64,000 nt of DNA from contig JBBHKE010000276.1 in NCBI GenBank assembly GCA_037447655.1, positions 62,001 to 126,000 on the forward strand. Reading direction: 5' to 3'. Under the pieces are notes generated by a model. It was not told where the DNA came from, searched no databases, and worked only from the letters and a program-made list of their open reading frames with translations. Source of the stretch: Zygnema cylindricum (Eukaryota > Streptophyta > Zygnematophyceae > Zygnematales > Zygnemataceae). A program made the position numbers and the translations under genes. This document shows, one piece after another, positions 12,000 to 27,575 of the stretch. Numbering within the stretch: position 1 is the stretch's first letter; the number at the start of each line of letters is the position of its first letter.

Positions 12000-12647
12000 T
12001 AATCATGATGTCACGTACTTCCACGATGCCAAAGAGTACAAAGTACAAGAATGTTGGATTATAGGGACAGTACAAAATTTTCATTTTTTTTGGTTTTTTG
12101 GTTGGCCCACCGTAACCGACCGTTTTTTTTTTTTCCTGGTGAATCAACCGACCGTAACCGCCCGACCCCCAAAATTTGGCAACCGAATCCGTTCCAGATC
12201 CTGCGCGGGCGGTCGGTTAACGGTCGTTCACGGTTTCGATTGACCGTTTGTGACCTCTGACAGTCAGGGGTCCCGATTTATCACTCCGAAACCAACAAAT
12301 TCCTTTTCGGCGATAAGTGGAAAAAAATAGTACGCTATGCGATAGTATTTTATGATATACTGTATTATATTTTTCACTGTATATAGAGTGGCATGTCACT
12401 TGTAGCAACCTATTCCGTACAACGGCGGCTCAGTACGACGGTATAAACTGTACAATTGTACGGTAAGAGCCGTACACTTATCGTCGATAGTTATCGATAT
12501 TTGTGTTATCACTTTACAAAACTGATATTATTGGTGTTTTGTCGGCGATAACACAGCAGTTGATATATCGTGCCAATAAATTGATTATCGGCAAATCCTT
12601 GCCGGTATACAACACTTGAAAACACACACTGCTATAGGGGTTAAGGC

Positions 12648-13613
12648 TAAGGGTACTTTCCCATGTAACTAAAACTTTAGTCCTCTAACTTTGTTTTTAG
12701 CGAAGATTCTCCATACTACTTTCAAAGTATTCATATGTAAAGAAATGAAATCGTTACTTTGGATTGTGAAGGATGTAGACGTGGGTGTAATTTATGATGG
12801 TTGTAGACGACTACAAACTCGCGACAATTGATGACGTTTATAAAATAGCGACGGTTGTAGGCGTCTAGCTACTTGTGACATTATAGATGGTTAGGGTTTG
12901 TGACATTTTGACGTCATGCTCAAATTATGACAGCGTCGACGTCACAAATTCTAAAACTTTGCACCATGGTTTCCCAATTTTGTTTTTCAGTCTTTTCTCA
13001 CTTTATTTGCCATCAAAATTTGCCAAAATATAGTCAAATTAAATCATTTTTTGAGATCTTTCATTTTATACCATTATTGAAGTTTTTCATTGTAAGAATT
13101 GTGAGATAGACGCAGTGGTGGGAGAGGGAGAGAAAGAGAGGTGCTTTCATGGGCTTTGCTTTTGCAAAATGGCGTCCGTTGCTCAGGACCCCTCCACGGG
13201 CTCTGTACGTAAAAAAAGCGCACAGAAAAAAATCACGCACAGGCTATAAATGTGCCGTGGCCATTTTTTCTTGGTACTCCGCACACAAAAATTGTCAAAA
13301 ACTTCTGACACGTGCGACAGCATGTGCCTATTCGCTCACCTCATGGAACTTGATTTAAAATCACCTCGCGAGGTGATTTTATATAAAGTTTGAAGATGAG
13401 CTAGAAGGACGCGAAAGTGGGTCGAAACGCGCTAGACAACGAATTTCATCGCGCTAGACGACAAACTGTATATATGAAGTTTCACGGTAATGCAACTTGT
13501 ACGGTGGTGATTTCAATTTTTTGGTACAACTGCGGATTTTTTCGTTTTTTTCTAAGTTATGGAGGAAAACGACAGAAAATAAGTGTAACTTTAACACATG
13601 GGAAAGTGCCCTA
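12648..13613. mobile_element. TIR element, family D copy 1
   Basis: The ends are inverted repeats TAAGGGTACTTTCCCATGT (left) and TAGGGCACTTTCCCATGTG (right). The 8-bp flanks GTTAAGGC and ATTACGAC agree at five positions, hinting at a hAT-like 8-bp target. D2 (16531-17414) is the same family in the opposite orientation; both carry a GACGTCATGCTCA and TGTGACATT region. Short open frames inside show no known domain. Confidence 0.6.
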
Positions 13614-13795
13614 ATTACGACCAAATTGTGCTCTCTACTCTACTTGGTCCATCCGTACAAAAAAAAAGTGTCTCAATCACACGAGTAAATGACAGTGTTA
13701 TTGAAAATTCCAGTAAAACGGTTAAATCAACAACCCTAAAATTGGTTGATTTAGACAAATAGTGACGTATTAAAAATAATTAAAACAGTACAGTT

Positions 13796-14272
13796 TACCG
13801 CGAATCGTATTTAGAGTAATGAAAAAAGTAGAGTACAAAAACTAAAAAAGAAAATTAGAGTAATTAACGCTAATTTATGTGATAGAGCTGTTTCAACTAT
13901 GAAGTTTACTCTAATTTATTTAAGTACTCTAATTTGGCACGTTATTCGTACAAAATTTGGCAAAACGTACAGTTTATCGTCACTATGACGTTTGCACTAC
14001 GCGGTTTGTTAAAACGCAGTTACATGATAACGACCTGTTTTAAATCATTATTTGTACTTTTTTACTTAATAAAGTACAATTTTGCACGGTCGGAGGTCGT
14101 CCGTACTCCACACTATTTAAAACGAACCTATATTCGAATAAAAAACGCTAAATAAACTTTACATTAAATAGAATAATGAAAAATTAGAATCATTTACTCT
14201 ATTTTATGTGATAGAGTCGAAATTCCGAGCGACCGAATTAGAGTAATTTACTCTAATTACGATTCGCGGTGT
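13796..14272. mobile_element. MITE (TA type), E copy 1
   Basis: The ends are CCGCGAATCGTATTTAGAGTA and its inverted counterpart GATTCGCGGTG. The interior (GACGTTTGCACTACGCGG, then GCAGTTACATGATAACGACC) is shared with the next element at 14274-14786, so two copies of one family lie side by side, separated by a single base. The short open frame inside is not a gene. Confidence 0.75.
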
Positions 14273-14273
14273 C

Positions 14274-14786
14274 ACCGCGAATCGTAATTAGAGTAAAAAA
14301 ATAATTAGAGTACAATTTAAAAAAAAAAAAAGTTATTAATTCTAAATCTGTAATCATTTTTTTTCAAAAAAAAAAATTACTATAGTTTATCAATAACTCT
14401 AATTTGGGTTTCTTTCCGTACTAACTATTTGCGCTGATATCTTTACTGTAAATTAGGTACACGTACAAAATTTGACAAAACGTACAGTTTCTCGTCATTA
14501 TGACGTTTGCACTACGCGGTTTGTGAAAACGCAGTTACATGATAACGACCTGTATTAAACCATTTTTTGTATTTTTTTAGTTAACAAAGTACAGTTTGCA
14601 CGGTTAGACACCAACCGTACGCCACACTATTTAAAATGACACTATATTAGAGTTGTTAACGCTGATTCAAAAAGTACCTTAAATATGTAAAGAATAATTT
14701 AGAGTTATGTACTCTATTAAGGGTGATAGAGTATAAATTTGGGGCGACATAATAAGCGTAAATAACGCTAATTATGATTCGCGGTG
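14274..14786. mobile_element. MITE (TA type), E copy 2
   Basis: The termini are CACCGCGAATCGTAATTAG and the inverted GATTCGCGGTG, followed by TA. The interior matches E copy 1 over about 190 bp. No coding capacity. Confidence 0.75.
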
Positions 14787-15347
14787 TATATTATAATGCC
14801 CTCTGTACGAGTCATTAAATACCTCCGCTGCTACAGATATTGCATTCAGACTTTGCATTCGAAGATTATTTCAAGATTTTAAGCATCGAATATTAACCTA
14901 GGTGTTACCAACCAAAATGAACCACACAAATAAAAAGTGGTTTACTGACACGATCTAATGGAAAGAACACCATTCAGTAAACGTATCCGTACAATTAGTG
15001 AAATGCCTAATGGAAGTCCGGCCTCAGACGACGATTTCAAAACACTCCTTAGAACATCGCCGCCCAATTGACACTTTTAGATACTCAAATTCTTATATGA
15101 GACGTCCGAGTTTCTCAACCACGCATGCCATCACATGCTAAACAATCAATCCACTACACACACCCATTCACTGTACACTGCCCATCGTTATTAGCATTAA
15201 GGATTTATCAATATTAATGCGAAATTATAATATACGATACTAATTTAGTAAAGGAAGACGTGGCATATTGAAAACCATTCGCTTATATAGTGCTTCTAAC
15301 ACTATTTTATGATTTCCGGCCAAAAAACTGGAAAAAGTCAGAACGCC
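14787..15347. other. no gene; single MITE end
   Basis: I see no coding signal. At about 15171-15205 there is one isolated MITE-like terminus (CACTGCCCATCGTTATTAGC) without a partner, probably a truncated element. Confidence 0.5.
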
Positions 15348-16294
15348 TAAGGAGTGCGTCTCTATGTACTTCAAACTTAGAGAATTTACTTTGTTTTTTA
15401 GCGCATATCCGGCGGACCCGGATTTCAAGTGTCCTTATGTGTACCAAACGAAGTTGTCACTTAAGGGCATGACGATTGTATACGTCGACAATGCGCGTGA
15501 CGGCTGTCGATAGTGTGCAATGTGTGATGACGCACCAAATTGTAAAAAAATGCTTTGAACGTCGCATAACCTTGCGTGACATTTGTAGACGTTTAGCCTT
15601 CCAACACTCTGCCATGGAGGATGTCCACGGCTGAAGAAGTGTCGTTTCCGCTACCTTTCCTACATGGTTGCTTCTTTGGCAAATTCTCAACCAGTCAATG
15701 TAGAGCCGCCTCGTGACAAGATGATGAATAGTGAAGTTTGCAAAGGCGTGAATGTGAGGTTGCGTGAGAGAGGCGGCGTCTGCGACTTGCTTGGGCGCCC
15801 TCAAAGATTTATCACGATTTCGACAATTGGCATCGTAATTTTCAGATCCCTGAAATGGAAAAATCTGTACAGAATGAAACGCGACAAAACAAAACAAATT
15901 GTGTACTTTGATGGACGCAAACGGACAAAACGTAACAAATACTGTACCTTTCGCCGCCGCTTGAATTTGTTTGAAATTGTTGTAAAAATGTTTACACTTG
16001 CGAATTCGTGTTCCTATTTTTTTTTCAAAAATACTTTGTTTTAAAACACATCGGCACTGTGTTTTAAAGAAAAGTTTGAACATGACGTTTTTTGGCGTGG
16101 CCGTGGGTCGAAGAACACAAAACGACAACATGTAGTACATCTTAAATTCGATGATGACGTAAATTGTACTTCTCCTTTTTTCTATTTTTTTGTACGGTTG
16201 AAATTTACACGGTACGGCTAAGTTTTACAGGGAAAAGACAATAAAAAACACGACAAAAAAAATCCCTTACTCTGGCACATAGAGACGCACCCTA
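15348..16294. mobile_element. TIR element, family C copy 1
   Basis: The ends are TAAGGAGTGCGTCTCTATGT and, on the other strand, TTAGGGTGCGTCTCTATGTG. Two more copies lie at 29632-30586 (inverted, diverged) and 50469-51255. On the minus strand 15457-16140 is open for 227 codons; C2 is also open for 189 codons at the matching place and the N-terminal thirds look alike (MYYMLSFCVLRPTATPKN and MYYILSFCVLRPTATPKN). No transposase or other domain is recognised. Confidence 0.65.
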
Positions 16295-16530
16295 AGTGTT
16301 ATTAACTAAGACTGTAGCGACTGGCAGTGTACAACACTCGTTGTTAGGAGTAACATCGACATCTGTTGGCTCCTAAAACTTATGTCAAAGCAACTGGTTT
16401 CCTTAAGTATGGGTTTAGGACTTTAGGAAAAAGATATCGTACCTAAAGTATGGTATGCCTTAAAAGTGTAAGGATTTTGTACTCCTCTAGCACTAAATCG
16501 TAAAAGTTAAATCAAAGCGACCGGTTTCTT

Positions 16531-17414
16531 TAAGGGGGTGTCCCCATGTGTTAAAGTATCGAATTTTCTTTGTCGTTTTGTCCTAAAATTAAGGGAACTT
16601 TTAGGAAAACTTCAGCCGTACGAGAAAATCATTTTTACTAAAGTACTGTGAACGTCAATTTTATACTTTGAATGTACTTCATGTTTGTCGTCATGTGAAC
16701 TCATTTTGGCGTTTTCCTCTTTTCGACACCCGGGCAAGAGAATCCAACCCATAAAAAATCTTCATCCCAAATCACCTCGAGGGGGTGTTTTTAGTTAAAG
16801 TACTGCCCAAACAGCGAATGAAAAACGATCCACGCACGCGCCACACGATTGAGAAAAAATTTGGACGAGGGAGAGTACTCGCTTTTTTTATTTGTGCCCG
16901 TCACGCGCATGTCTGGAAAAAAATTTGCAGTGGTCTCGGACCTCCACTTTCATTCATGGGTCCTTTGCATAATTTTTCGACGTTGTCGCCTCTCCCCTCT
17001 CCCTTTCACACTATCACTTTTATCTCACACTTTTTAGAAAGAGACACAACAATATTGGTAATAAATGAAAGATCTTTGAAAATTTTTTTTTTTGACATTT
17101 TTTAGGTTGTTTATTAATGGCAAGTCGAGTGAGAAAAGTAGAAAAAACGAAATCAGGAAACCATGGCGGAAAGTTCTTGAATCAGTGACGTCGACGTTGT
17201 CACAAGTGAGCATGACGTCACAATGTCACCAAACCCTAAACATCTACAATGTCACAAAAATCTAGATGTTTGTTGGCGTCACCAATCGTCGGAAGTTTCG
17301 TAGTCGTCTTCAATCGTTACAAGTTGTACCTACGTCTACAACCGTCACATTTCAAAACCCGATTTTATTTTCGCACATTGGGACGCTCTTCAAAGTAGCA
17401 CGGAGAGTCTTCAC
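16531..17414. mobile_element. TIR element, family D copy 2, truncated by a MITE
   Basis: The left end is TAAGGGGGTGTCCCCATGTG. The right part mirrors the left part of D1 (CATGACGTCACAATGTCACC, then TAGATGTTTGTTGGCGTC) until the TA MITE at 17417 interrupts it. It lies in inverse orientation to D1, so 12.6-17.4 kb forms a large imperfect inverted repeat. No gene. Confidence 0.6.
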
Positions 17415-17416
17415 TA

Positions 17417-17986
17417 CACCGCGAATTGTAATTAGAGTAAATTACTCTAATTCGGTCGCTCGAAATTTCGACTCTATCACATCAAATAGAGTAATCGATT
17501 CTAATTTTTTCATCATTCTGATTTAGGTGAGGTTTAATTAGCGTAAAAAATTCTAATATAGGTGATATTTAAATAGTGTGGAGTACGGACGACGTCTGAC
17601 CGTGCAAAGTTGTACTTTTGTACCTTTTTAAGTTAAAAAGTACAATAAATTAGTTTTAGTAACCGCGGACGCATGAGAATGTGCGTTCTAAAAAGGAAAA
17701 AAAACCAGGTCGTAAAAAATCCTGCTCGCACATATTCGTCCGACAGCCGCGTTTCGACCGTGTGAATGTACGATTTGTGTACGATTTGTTAGATTATGTA
17801 CGGATACCTATATTAGTGTAAGGATGTTTGCGACCGACATTTTTTTTTTCAAAGATCCAAATTACCATAACCAAACAATTAGAATGTATGATTTTTTCCA
17901 AAATTTTCAAATTATTAAATAGCGTACACCACGGTAATAATTTGTATACGCTTAGAAAACTTACACGCTAATAACGATTGGCGGTG
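17417..17986. mobile_element. MITE (TA type), E copy 3
   Basis: 570 bp, ends CACCGCGAATTGTAATTAG and inverted CGATTGGCGGTG, with TA on both flanks (17415-17416, 17987-17988). It is in the opposite orientation to the copies at 13.8 and 14.3 kb and shares their TAAATAGTGTGGAGTACGG segment. Confidence 0.8.
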
Positions 17987-18009
17987 TACTGTGTACTGTA
18001 CTGTACTAC

Positions 18010-18217
18010 CACCGTGTATTGCTATTAGGGTTAACAATTTTTTCTCCACTTAAAAACATCTTTTCTCCGTACACACTTGTCGAATTTCAATTTGAGACCG
18101 CCAATCGAAAGTTTAGAATCGTTCTTTTCAATCGCAACCGTCAGATCCAAAATCGGACTAGTGTGTCGGAGAAAAGATGTCTTAAAAAAACATCAACACT
18201 AGTAGCGATACACGGTG
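18010..18217. mobile_element. MITE, F-type copy 2, next to the U1 promoter
   Basis: The 208-bp foldback has arms containing AAAACATCTTTTCTCCGTAC and the inverted equivalent; the tips read CACCGTGTATTGCTATTAG and CACCGTGTATCGCTACTAG. TA flanks the right end; on the left TA is one base away. Same family as 2841-3057. It ends about 35 bp upstream of the U1 USE motif. Confidence 0.75.
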
Positions 18218-18251
18218 TACTGTACTTTAGCCGTTTCTTTCCTTTTCTTGT

Positions 18252-18297
18252 TGACCCACATTGCTTGTCGAACGAGCCCTAAAGACAAAGTATAAAC
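18252..18297 (+). promoter_or_regulatory. U1 snRNA promoter: USE and TATA box
   Basis: TGACCCACATTGC at 18252-18264 matches the plant snRNA upstream sequence element RTCCCACATCG at 9 of 11 positions. TATAAACT at 18291 is 31 bases upstream of the predicted first transcribed base. The centres of USE and TATA are about 36 bp apart, closer to the spacing known for plant Pol II snRNA genes than to the shorter Pol III spacing. The spacing rule is established knowledge; its use here is inferred. Confidence 0.8.
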
Positions 18298-18321
18298 TAA
18301 CCGAAGTAGTTTATGGAAGGC

Positions 18322-18482
18322 ATACTTACCTGGGCGGGGTCAATCTGTGATCCCGAAGGCAGATGTCCTAGAGCCAGGCTCGCCATTGCACCAAGGCGGG
18401 CCAACGCTCTAACACGCCGGTATTCCCGGTGATGTACGCCATAATTTGTGACAGAGGGGGCCTGCGCTTGCGCGGCTCCTAC
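18322..18482 (+). ncRNA. U1: U1 spliceosomal snRNA
   Basis: U1 RNA recognises the 5' splice site in the nucleus. The sequence starts with the invariant ATACTTACCTG. It folds into stem-loop I (stem ATCTG/CAGAT around GATCCCGAAGG, the U1-70K loop), stem-loop II (stem GGCTCGCC/GGCGGGCC, loop ATTGCAC for U1A), stem-loop III, the Sm site ATAATTTGTGA, and the terminal stem-loop GGGGGCCTGCGCTTGCGCGG. Length about 161 nt is normal for plants. The stems pair fully and a USE/TATA promoter is in place, which argues for a working gene. One oddity is the C in place of the usual A in the U1-70K loop (GATCACGAAGG is typical). It is flanked upstream by a MITE and downstream by a minisatellite. The 3' end is placed by homology with plant U1. 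Confidence 0.93.
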
Positions 18483-18484
18483 CA

Positions 18485-19052
18485 ATAGACGTAAACTGGA
18501 CTGCAAACAAAATTTTAAACCAAAAAGTGTAAGCTGGTCTTTCAACAGAATTCAATACCGAAAATCGTAGACTGGACTGCGAACAAATTTTGTACAAAAA
18601 AACGTAATTGGACTGCGAACAAATTTTTATACCAAAAATGTATACTTGACTGCGAACAAATTTTTATACCAAAAAATGTAGACTGGACTGCAAACAAATT
18701 TTTATACCAAAAAATGTAGACTGGACTGCAAACAAATTTTAATACCAAAAAATGTAAACTGGACTGCGAACAAATTTTTAAACAAAAAAATGTAAACTGG
18801 ACTGCGAACAAATTTTTATACCCAAAATGTATACTTGACTGCAAACAAATTTTTATACCAAAAAATGTAGACTGAACTGCAAACAAATTTTAATACCAAA
18901 AAATGTAAACTGGACTGCGAACAAATTTTTATACCAAAAAATGTAAACTGGACTGCGAACAAATTTTTTATACCAAAAAATGTAAACTGGACTGCGAACA
19001 AATTTTTACACCAAAAAATGTATACTGGACTGCGAACAAGTTTTAATAGCGT
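18485..19052. repeat. 38-bp minisatellite
   Basis: About 15 head-to-tail copies of a 38-bp unit with core GGACTGCGAACAAATTTT, followed by ATACCAAAAAATGTAAACT. The first unit begins only a few bases after U1. 38 is not a multiple of 3, so the long repetitive Phe/Gln-rich frames on the minus strand cycle through all frames and are artefacts. Confidence 0.95.
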
Positions 19053-19189
19053 TTTGCTAGCCCTCAACACAGAGATAAGAAGGCAGTCGAGACTTACAAA
19101 ACCCTGCCTGACCCCTAAATTAAATCTTTAGTTGTTCAATTTGCATATTACACACGCATCAAATGCACAAATACTACGTACAATGCGCA

Positions 19190-19745
19190 TCTAACGATTA
19201 TGAAGTGACGATAAAATGCGTACCCTACTTTGTACCGGTTCATTTTTCGTACATTTTCGACGTTAATGTCCGTATATATCCGTACTTTTAAGGGTTATTT
19301 AAGGGGTAATTTTAGGGTTGTTAGGGTACATTCCCGTACATTCCCTTATATTTCATTACAATTGCCTTACATTTTTGTACATCTACGCATAGTGTCCGTA
19401 TATTTTCATACTTTTTAGGGTTATTTAAGGGGGATGTTAAGGTTGTTAAGTTACATTTCCATACATTTCCATATATTTCAGTACAACTGCCTTACATTTT
19501 TCGTACATTGAAGGTTTTTAGGGTATACTTTCCGTATAATTAAGTACATTTTCATGTATTTTCCGTACTTTTTAAGATTTTTAAGGATTTTTTAGGGTTT
19601 ATTTAAGGGGACATTACCTGTACATTTTTGTACATTATTTCTTACAGCGAAAAATATACGAAAATCACAGAAAGTATAAAATCGACTAATACTACTTAAA
19701 AATCGTAAAAAAGTCCAAATCCATACAAATTGAACAACTATGGTA
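19190..19745. repeat. dispersed GTAC-rich repeat, copy 2
   Basis: The same ordered series as 3875-4270, here with an internal tandem duplication of roughly 125 bp (units begin near 19269, 19394 and 19530, each starting TCCGTATA). Words: CCGTACTTTTAAGGGTTATT, TTACAATTGCCTTACATTTT. No coding. Confidence 0.6.
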
Positions 19746-20140
19746 AAATGACAGCTGGATTGTGAACATTTTTTGACATCTTAGTCGCCTTCAATACAAA
19801 GATCAAAGAGGTGTCAAAGCCCTAGGCCTATCTAAGAGAAAACAGGACTCGGTAAAAATGGAAATTGGATTACAAGCGGCTTTTTGCATCAGCTTACACA
19901 CCTATAACTGAAAATGTAAATTTGATTGCAAATTAACTTTCAGCCCGAGCTTACACGGCTCTAACTAAAAATGGAATGCATCACGCCTCCATTAAAAATT
20001 TGAGTTGGATTGGAAACAATTTTATGCATAAGCTTATACGGCTCTAACAAAAAAAAAAAAAAAAAAAAAAAAATTGGACTTGCAAACAGCCTTTTGCCTG
20101 AGCTTACACGCCTCTAAGAAAAAATGTAAATTGGATGATA
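19745..20140. repeat. degenerate tandem repeat related to the minisatellite
   Basis: About six decayed units of some 60-75 bp containing AAATTGGATTGCAAAC, GCTTACACG and CTCTAAC. TGGATTGCGAAC-like cores resemble the 38-bp array, and a stretch at 19020-19110 resembles 19750-19830, so the older array may once have been continuous and later split by the repeat at 19190-19745. A poly-A run lies near 20049. Confidence 0.55.
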
Positions 20141-21465
20141 AAATTTTCCTTTTTTTCTTCAAATTATTGAATTTAGATTATAACAATAATTTAATAATGA
20201 AAATCTTTTTTTTTTTTCAACCGGAACTTGGATGGAATTTTTAGGGTTCCAACTAAAAAGTAAATACTAGGTTTGATCCCTTATTGCCTCCTTTTCCACG
20301 CCCTTGATCTGCTTCTACTCTCCTTGTTAAAAAGTCCCATGAGCCTCCTTTCTCTACTTGTCTTTCCGCTTTCCTTCCTTACTTTTTCATGTTCTACTAT
20401 CCTTGATTTTATTTCTTCCCTCCTCCGTTTCCTTCTCAACTCCCTTTCCCTTTTCATCTATAATTAACTCAACATCAAAGGGAGGCAGACAAATTAACAT
20501 CCATTTACAAGAATAAATAGAAAAGTCAAAGTATATGCACAAAATTAAAGGATAAATGCCTGGAATTAATGAAGACAGTTTTCAAAGGTATGCTTCATAC
20601 AAGTACCGAAGATAAAAGTTTTCGTCATCAAAATTAAAATCCACAGGGATTTTTTAACAAAATACAAAAGAATATTTTTTTTCTTTATGTACATCTATAC
20701 TACAACTCATAAACCTAGGCTAAACCTCAAACTTGGATTATCTTTCGGCAACGAATTAATTATTTATTCTATATTTTATTTGCTGAGACATCGAAATTGT
20801 TATTGTACTAAATCTTGAAAGAATGTGTCAGATTAGATGTCTGACATAAACAGTAGAACATAAAAAATATATGAAATAGATCTACTGCAAAGTAGCTATT
20901 GAAAACAAGGATCAGAAACATCCTCCAATCAGACGCTGCCAGCGAGGCTATGAAGTCTTGGCCGACATGCTGCTACATGTCCTCTTCAACAGGGTCTAAA
21001 TTCCATGTTTCCGGATAATAAATATTCTAAAAGCCTATAAAATGTAAAAGAGAAAAAGAAAAAGTAAAAAGCCACGAGGGCTTTTTGGCTGTTGAAATCC
21101 TTCATTTCCACTGACGACTACTTCGCGCCGGGAAGTTAGAGCCAGTTATGAACTGCCACCTTTCTTACCAATTTAACTAATCCGAGATGATGATGTGGGA
21201 AAACTTGTCGATCCTGAATCAAAATGCTGCACCTGGTGAACTTTTGCTGCGCTATGTGGAAATAGGTTCTAATACAGGAGCCGTTGTTGATATTCAGGTA
21301 TACTTGTTGTACAAGTAGAACCTATGGTGATTTATACATGTACAAAACATTATAATGGATCCATTTAGCGATGATGGTTACTCTAAAAATGCCTCTCTAC
21401 CGAGCGGTGAATGTCAAAAATGAACTTCTCTACTTCTCTCCATTTCTTTTTTACTCTCACATAAT
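20141..21465. other. no gene seen
   Basis: AT-rich sequence with a pyrimidine-rich stretch at 20275-20460. I see no coding frame with sensible composition and no repeat shared with the rest of the window. It lies beyond the predicted 3' end of the protease gene. Confidence 0.5.
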
Positions 21466-21471
21466 TTTATT
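21466..21471 (-). terminator. poly(A) signal AATAAA of the protease gene
   Basis: AATAAA on the minus strand, about 110 bases after the predicted stop codon (21582-21584). Plant poly(A) signals are loose, so this is a candidate only. Confidence 0.45.
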
Positions 21472-21581
21472 CTACATTAGCTTCATGTTTCTTTCGTTCC
21501 TGGTTGTGTGACATGAGTCCCTACTTGTAGACTTATGTACATATGTCTTCACTCACCCACATTCTATGTCTTTTCTCCCGT

Positions 21582-27052
<5,471 letters not shown>

Positions 27053-27575
27053 TGCTTTTCTGAAGTTTTTATCTTCTTCAATTTGTTTTTTTCTCTCAAT
27101 TCTTCTTTCTTTTCTTTCCCACTTATCCTTGTCTCTCTTTTTTATCCCTGTTTTCTTTTCTTTTTTCAAATTTGTATTTTCCTTTTAATTTTGAAGGCTC
27201 TTTTCTTCTTCTCGAGTCTCTCTCTCTCTCTTACTCTTCTAAATTTTCAATCACTACCTTCCCACAAAGTTCCCTCTCTACCTCTCCTTGTGATTCTAAT
27301 TCTCTTTCTTTCAATTTTCCCTCTCTTCCTTTTAATTTTCTGTCTCTTCCATTTAATTTGACACCCTCTTCCTTTTATTTTTACTCTCTCTTCCTTTCCT
27401 CTTCTTCTCAATGAATATACTTCAAAATCTTTGACTTTTCCATCCCTCTTCTTCGCCTTTTATATCTCTCTGTCTTTCACTTTCACCTCCTAACCAACTT
27501 GCATCTATCTCTCTCTCTCTCTCTCTCTACCCCACGTGCGCCCTCTCCCTCCCTCTCCCTCTCTTCGGTCAGACT
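27053..27575 (-). promoter_or_regulatory. 5' flank of the protease gene, pyrimidine-rich on the plus strand
   Basis: About 500 bp that are very C/T-rich on the plus strand (purine-rich in the sense of the gene), including a CT dinucleotide run near 27510-27528. It must hold the 5' UTR and probably the promoter. I see no clear TATA box, so a start site cannot be placed. Confidence 0.4.

Larger units (their letters stand above)
5039..12259. mobile_element. hAT-like element B1, split by the gypsy insertion
   Basis: The ends are inverted repeats CAGAGGTCGCAAA-like (left end mutated to CATAGGTCGCAAA). The flanks are ATGGTTAG (5031-5038) and ACAGTCAG (12260-12267), diverged copies of one 8-bp target. 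The corresponding unoccupied site in A1 reads ACGGTCAG on the complementary strand, and in A3 ATTGTCAA. The body without the gypsy insert (5039-5151 plus 11552-12259) matches the uninterrupted copy B2 at 28735-29489. No transposase frame. Confidence 0.82.
4965..12617. mobile_element. hAT-like element A2, split by nested insertions
   Basis: The left end (TAGTGTTGTGTATCGGC at 4965) and the right end (about 12260-12617, finishing ATACAACACTT) belong to the same family as A1 and A3, but they are separated by more than 7 kb of inserted DNA. Aligning the broken ends to A1 and A3 restores a continuous element, which shows hAT-B1 landed inside it. The outer target duplication is not recognisable, consistent with age. 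No transposase is visible. Confidence 0.75.

Noticed and set aside
12927-14155. Several 60-73 codon plus-strand frames
   Set aside because: All lie in TIR elements or MITEs, lack domains and are not conserved in the sister copies.
18542-19070. Long Phe/Gln-rich minus-strand frames
   Set aside because: They are translations of the 38-bp minisatellite; the period is not a multiple of 3 and the composition is repetitive, so no protein is supported.
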